From positions 1 to 64,000 of the forward strand of contig JAKSPC010000005.1 of assembly GCA_024405155.1 (NCBI GenBank): a stretch of 64,000 nt of DNA. The letters are read 5' to 3'. This document shows positions 60,689 to 64,000 of the stretch, one piece after another. How positions within the stretch are numbered: position 1 is the stretch's first letter; every line of letters starts with the position of its first letter. The DNA is from Lachnospiraceae bacterium. Lineage in GTDB: Bacteria > Bacillota > Clostridia > Lachnospirales > Lachnospiraceae. The translations under genes and the position numbers were made by a program. The notes below the pieces were generated by a model. It worked only from the letters and a program-made list of their open reading frames with translations, did no database searches and was not told where the DNA came from.

Positions 60689-61240
60689 TTACTTTACGCC
60701 GCAGGATGCATCCGCAGCAGTGTATTTTTTCAAGGTGATCACCAGGATGGGGATCAGAACGAGCTGCAGGATGATGCCGGGGATCGCCGTGAGAAAGGCA
60801 CCGGAAAGAAAAGCCTCCCAGCCGAATTCCGTGCTGCCAAGACCATAGAAAACAGTCCTTGCAATGCCCCATACCACTCTTCCGGCGATCATGGCCGCAA
60901 TAAGCGCAATGTAGACGGAGGACTTTTTCTGCGGGAGGACTTTATAGAGCATTCCCGCGGTAAAGCCGTAGGTGGCCAACTCCAGGCTCATGGCGACTCC
61001 CTTGGGGATGAGCGGCGGCACGCCAAAAAGAACGGAACGAAGGAGCGGCGCAATGAGCCCCACGGCAAGCCCGTACCACGGGCCGCAGAAGAAACCGCAC
61101 AACAGCACCGGGATGTGCATGGGACAAAGCGCGTTTCCGATCTGCGGGATCTGTCCCGTCAGAAACGGAAGCACCAGGGCCAGCGCCAGAAACATGGCGG
61201 CCAGCACCAGATGGTAAGATTTTTTACTGTTCGATGACAT
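60689..61240 (-). CDS. ECF transporter S component, possibly cobalamin
   Basis: 183 residues, about six membrane helices. GNALCPMHIPVLLCGFFCGP and the later LELATYGFTAGMLY are typical of vitamin-binding ECF S components. It needs shared EcfA/EcfA'/EcfT subunits, which are not here. Convergent with the lipoprotein gene (4-base gap), so cobalamin is the likely substrate by context, not proved. Confidence 0.8.
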   Translation of the reverse strand: MSSNSKKSYHLVLAAMFLALALVLPFLTGQIPQIGNALCPMHIPVLLCGFFCGPWYGLAVGLIAPLLRSVLFGVPPLIPKGVAMSLELATYGFTAGMLYKVLPQKKSSVYIALIAAMIAGRVVWGIARTVFYGLGSTEFGWEAFLSGAFLTAIPGIILQLVLIPILVITLKKYTAADASCGVK

Positions 61241-61292
61241 TTTTCACTGATACCTCACAGCCGGGAACGATAGTCCCCTCCTCCGGCTGAAA

Positions 61293-61607
61293 TCACTTCT
61301 CCAGCATTTTTACCAGATCCTCTTTGGGGCGATAGCCCACGGAGGTATCTACGGCTTTGCCGTCTTTCATGAGCACCACCATGGGGATGCTCTCCACGTG
61401 AAAGGCTGCTGCCAGTTCTTCCTCTTCGTCCACGTTGACTTTTCCCACTTTCACTTTGCCGTCGTATTCTTCGGCGATCTCCGCAATGACGGGGGAAAGC
61501 ATGCGGCAGGGGCCGCACCAGGTCGCCCAGAAGTCCAGAAGGACCGGGCGGTCGGAATGCATGACTTCTGTATCGAAGTTAGCTTTTGTGATCGTTATTT
61601 CAGACAT
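61293..61607 (-). CDS. trxA: Thioredoxin
   Basis: 104 residues, standard size. WATWCGPCRMLSP active site, cis-proline in SIPMVVLMKDG. Two bases separate its start from the stop of the reductase-like gene, an operon. Confidence 0.96.
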   Translation of the reverse strand: MSEITITKANFDTEVMHSDRPVLLDFWATWCGPCRMLSPVIAEIAEEYDGKVKVGKVNVDEEEELAAAFHVESIPMVVLMKDGKAVDTSVGYRPKEDLVKMLEK

Positions 61608-61609
61608 AT

Positions 61610-61807
61610 TTATTTCTCCTTATAGTACAGCATACAATGACAGAATCCCTCATAGTTCGGGTCGGAGATCTGCTCGCGGAATTCTTTGCACATGCACTTC
61701 GTATCTTCCGTGCGCTCTCTCCGGCAGGGGCAGTAGCCGCCGGACTGTCTGAGTCCTTCTTTTACCACATTGGCTATCTCTTTATCAGGGTTTTCGGTGA
61801 TCTTCAT
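61610..61807 (-). CDS. Ferredoxin:thioredoxin reductase catalytic-chain-like protein
   Basis: 65 residues. Cysteine pairs CPCR, CMCKEF and CHCMLYY in the order and spacing of the FTR catalytic subunit, which holds a 4Fe-4S cluster next to a redox disulfide. Shorter than plant or cyanobacterial chains. AAAGGAGG precedes the ATG. Adjacent thioredoxin is the natural partner: electrons from ferredoxin would reduce it. Confidence 0.85.
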   Translation of the reverse strand: MKITENPDKEIANVVKEGLRQSGGYCPCRRERTEDTKCMCKEFREQISDPNYEGFCHCMLYYKEK

Positions 61808-61914
61808 GCCGGTCCTCCTTTCCGCTTCCTAAAGATCTGAAAGAGCTCTCTTTCTGCTTTCATTATACATGGAAACGGATGCGCCACAACCATCACATCT
61901 GAGGGCCCGGGGCC

Positions 61915-63105
61915 TCATTCCTGGGGCCCGCTGAAAAATGCCCGGATCTGCGCTTCACTTGCCTGGGCGGAACCCTGCGCAAAGCCCGTTTTTCCGCCGC
62001 CCCGTCCGTTTAACAGGGTGTTCATCAACTTTACAAACGGCGCGATATCCTGCCCGGGGTGCACCATCGCGTATTTCCAGGGCACCACGTCCTCTTTCTT
62101 TCTGCCATCCGCGCTGTCTGCCGAAAACATCGCCGCCCGTCCTCCGCAGGTCTCGCCGATGATCACCGCCATTTTCCGCACGCTGTCGGGAGAAAGGCCC
62201 TCGGTGACGATGAGCACGTCCCCGGCGCCCGCGTATGTTTTTGCCAGCTCCCGGAAATACTTTTCCTCTGTATTTGCCAGCGCCACCTTGGCCGCTGCCA
62301 GATCCTCCTTTGTTTTCCGCACCACCTCCGCCGTGGTTGTCATGTGGGCATTCAGCATCACGCCCACTTCCCGGTTCTGCTCAAAGCAGGTGTTCAAAAG
62401 GTCATAGGCCCGTTTTCCGAAGCACACCTCAAACCGGGTGCCGCCGTGGAACCCCTGGGCGGAAACGAACTTGGCGATGCCCACCTCGCCGCTTTCCTTT
62501 ACGTGCGTGCCGCAGCAGGCGCAGGTATCCGCCCCGGGGAAGCTCACGATGCGCACGTCCCCTTTCAGTTCCTTTTTGCTTCTGTAGGTCACGCCGGAAA
62601 GCTGATCGTCTCTGTAAACGCGGATCTCGCAGCCGTGGTTCTCCCAGATGTAGGCGTTGGCCCGCCGCTCCACTTCCATGATCTCCTCAAAAGAGATCCG
62701 GGCGTTGTAATCGATGGTCACGATATCGGATCCCATATGGAATCCCACGTTGTCGCAGGAAAACATCTCGCAGATCATGCCGCTTACGATATGTTCGCCG
62801 GAATGCTGCTGCATGTGGTCGAAACGGCGCTCCCAGTCGATAACGCCGTGGATGGTTTCGCCCGCAAGAACAGGCCCTGTCACCGTGTGCAGGATCTGCC
62901 CGTCTTTTTCGTGGACGTCCGTCACCAGGACCTCACTGCCGTCCGCACGGATCAGTTTTCCGTGGTCGGCAGGCTGGCCGCCGCCTTCGGGATAAAATGC
63001 CGTGGCGGAAAGAACCACCTTCCACGCGCCGTTTTCCGGCGCGGCAGACAGCACTTCTGCATCAAATTCTTTTAAGTAGGGATCTTTATAGAACAGTTTT
63101 TCCAT
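61915..63105 (-). CDS. AlaX-type alanyl-tRNA editing protein
   Basis: 396 residues. Editing domain like that of alanyl-tRNA synthetase: HMQQHSGEHIVSG and CACCGTHVKESGEVG supply zinc ligands (HxxxH and CxxxH). The C-terminal part is DHHA1-like, ending GGRGGGKTGFAQGS. Removes serine or glycine wrongly attached to tRNA-Ala. Confidence 0.92.
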   Translation of the reverse strand: MEKLFYKDPYLKEFDAEVLSAAPENGAWKVVLSATAFYPEGGGQPADHGKLIRADGSEVLVTDVHEKDGQILHTVTGPVLAGETIHGVIDWERRFDHMQQHSGEHIVSGMICEMFSCDNVGFHMGSDIVTIDYNARISFEEIMEVERRANAYIWENHGCEIRVYRDDQLSGVTYRSKKELKGDVRIVSFPGADTCACCGTHVKESGEVGIAKFVSAQGFHGGTRFEVCFGKRAYDLLNTCFEQNREVGVMLNAHMTTTAEVVRKTKEDLAAAKVALANTEEKYFRELAKTYAGAGDVLIVTEGLSPDSVRKMAVIIGETCGGRAAMFSADSADGRKKEDVVPWKYAMVHPGQDIAPFVKLMNTLLNGRGGGKTGFAQGSAQASEAQIRAFFSGPQE

Positions 63106-63154
63106 GAATAACGAACCTTCTTTCCTGAAAACACGCTCCGCCGTGATTTTCGCC

Positions 63155-63856
63155 TTACCCCGGCTTCCGTTTGAGTCTGTATCTTACTGCAGGGCCGTTC
63201 CCCTGCTTTTCCACCACGCCTTTTGCCATGAACCGGTTCAGATACCGCCTCACCTGGGAGGTGCTCAGCTCCAGCTTTTTGGCAAGCTCCCGGGCGGAGG
63301 CGCTGGCATGATCCGTGAGCCATACCGTAATGGCCCCCATATAGCGCATACTGTCAGAAAGCTTCCTTGCTTCTTCCCGTTCCCGGACCATTTTCTGTAT
63401 CTGCTCTTCCGAAAGACGGATGTCGCCCTCGCCGTTCCTTATGAAGGTATTGTGTATATCGCCGTCCACATAAACCGGCCGCTGTTCCCTTGTGGCCCGG
63501 GGCACGTAGATCACAGCGATATGGTTTCCGTTTACCGTGGCGGTATACAGATCCCTGTTCCGGATCAGATTCACACTCACCCGTTTCGGATCGTTTACCT
63601 TTACGTAAAACTCTGCCAGAAGTTTTTCGGCATCCGGCAGATCCACGGTGCTGAAGGTCTTGTCCGGGTTTTCCGTGACACCCAGCAAAATGTACCCGCC
63701 CATGGTGTTGGCAAAAGCGGAATACGTCTCCCACAGGCTCTCCGGAAAACCGCCCAGCGCCGTTTTGGCCTCTACGCGGTTGTTTTCCGTATATTCACAT
63801 ATCCTGGTAAAATCAAGCAATGCTCTGTTTTCCTTTTCAATGCCGACCTTCTGCAA
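63155..63856 (-). CDS. AlbA_2 (Schlafen-type) domain regulator
   Basis: 233 residues. Residues about 20-140 are an AlbA_2 domain (ENNRVEAKTALGG, FANTMGGYILLGV). The C-terminal winged helix contains ASARELAKKLELSTSQVRRYL. Probably binds DNA or RNA. The start is a TTG at 63856, since no ATG fits the family N-terminus; uncertain by some codons. Confidence 0.75.
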   Translation of the reverse strand: MQKVGIEKENRALLDFTRICEYTENNRVEAKTALGGFPESLWETYSAFANTMGGYILLGVTENPDKTFSTVDLPDAEKLLAEFYVKVNDPKRVSVNLIRNRDLYTATVNGNHIAVIYVPRATREQRPVYVDGDIHNTFIRNGEGDIRLSEEQIQKMVREREEARKLSDSMRYMGAITVWLTDHASASARELAKKLELSTSQVRRYLNRFMAKGVVEKQGNGPAVRYRLKRKPG

Positions 63857-63894
63857 CTCTGTTTTCTGCTATTATCATAGCACGGGCCTGCACG

Positions 63895-64000
63895 ATTTTG
63901 CAGTACTTCTACAAAACAAAAGTCCTGGGGGCGTCCTTCCGCACCGCGGATGAGATCGAGCGACTGGCCGGCGTGGGCTGCCATGCCGTGACCATCACTC
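63895..64000 (+). pseudogene. Transaldolase fragment, truncated
   Basis: Open frame reading QYFYKTKVLGASFRTADEIE then LAGVGCHAVTIT, similar to the C-terminal third of transaldolase/fructose-6-phosphate aldolase. No start codon or N-terminal two-thirds upstream; the sequence before it is the AlbA_2 gene's own 5' side. The frame runs off the window. Confidence 0.5.

Overview
The window reads as chromosomal DNA of an anaerobic, low-redox Firmicute, most likely a GC-rich member of Clostridia (Lachnospiraceae-like). This is inferred from RNase Y, class III fructose-1,6-bisphosphatase, butyrate kinase, an SdpR/SdpI pair, a FeoA-FeoB fusion, an ECF S component, AGGAGG-type ribosome binding sites and TTGACA/TATAAT promoters. 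No rRNA, tRNA, cas genes or complete prophage was seen. Most genes are housekeeping or transport genes in short operons, mainly on the minus strand. Layout: 0.1-5.4 kb, ABC exporter, acyl-CoA synthetase and rny (minus); 5.7-6.7 kb, purine nucleoside phosphorylase; 6.7-9.7 kb, an iron operon feoAB / small Cys-rich protein / DtxR-type regulator, with two regulator-type palindromes on its promoter; 10-11.7 kb, an M20 amidohydrolase and a Nif11-like small protein; 11.7-14.3 kb, a membrane-anchored protein, an S24/S26-like protein and an MFS carrier; 14.4-20.2 kb, ComB-like phosphatase, MBL hydrolase, HAD phosphatase, fbp and an SPFH protein; 20.2-22.8 kb, argGH; 23-31.4 kb, transporters, D-aminoacylase, MATE, deoC and an exonuclease; 31.4-33.7 kb, a vWA gene, a macrodomain-helical fusion and a flavin-type oxidase; 33.8-35.4 kb, an AT-rich scar holding a cut-down BRO-type gene, a truncated integrase and a palindrome array; 35.5-44.6 kb, a GNAT-PHP fusion, buk, tex, an EamA carrier, a sirtuin and YlmH; 44.6-49.8 kb, PII-like / DUF1538 / Na-Pi symporter operon and three small or secreted proteins; 50.3-54.4 kb, a NiCo-type riboswitch with a CDF exporter, and two mgtE genes behind a leader peptide; 54.4-57 kb, sdpRI and a lexA-like/KilA-N island flanked by duplicated host DNA; 57-61.2 kb, a vitamin B12 locus; 61.3-64 kb, thioredoxin with a ferredoxin:thioredoxin reductase-like protein, an AlaX editing enzyme, an AlbA_2 regulator and a transaldolase fragment. 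The strongest candidate for a little-described system is the B12 locus. Two tandem cobalamin-riboswitch-like elements precede a secreted, cell-wall-type protein whose alpha/alpha barrel plus DUF4430 domain mirrors vertebrate intrinsic factor and transcobalamin. It is followed by a secreted barrel-only protein, a beta-domain-only lipoprotein, and a convergent ECF substrate-binding component. Two further themes concern noncoding DNA. First, hairpin repeats are laid out at fixed periods (63-64 or 74 bp) in several intergenic regions. Second, a branched palindromic element with conserved internal-loop bases and exchanged stem pairs sits just upstream of argG, a D-aminoacylase gene, buk and tex, always in the same orientation relative to the downstream gene.
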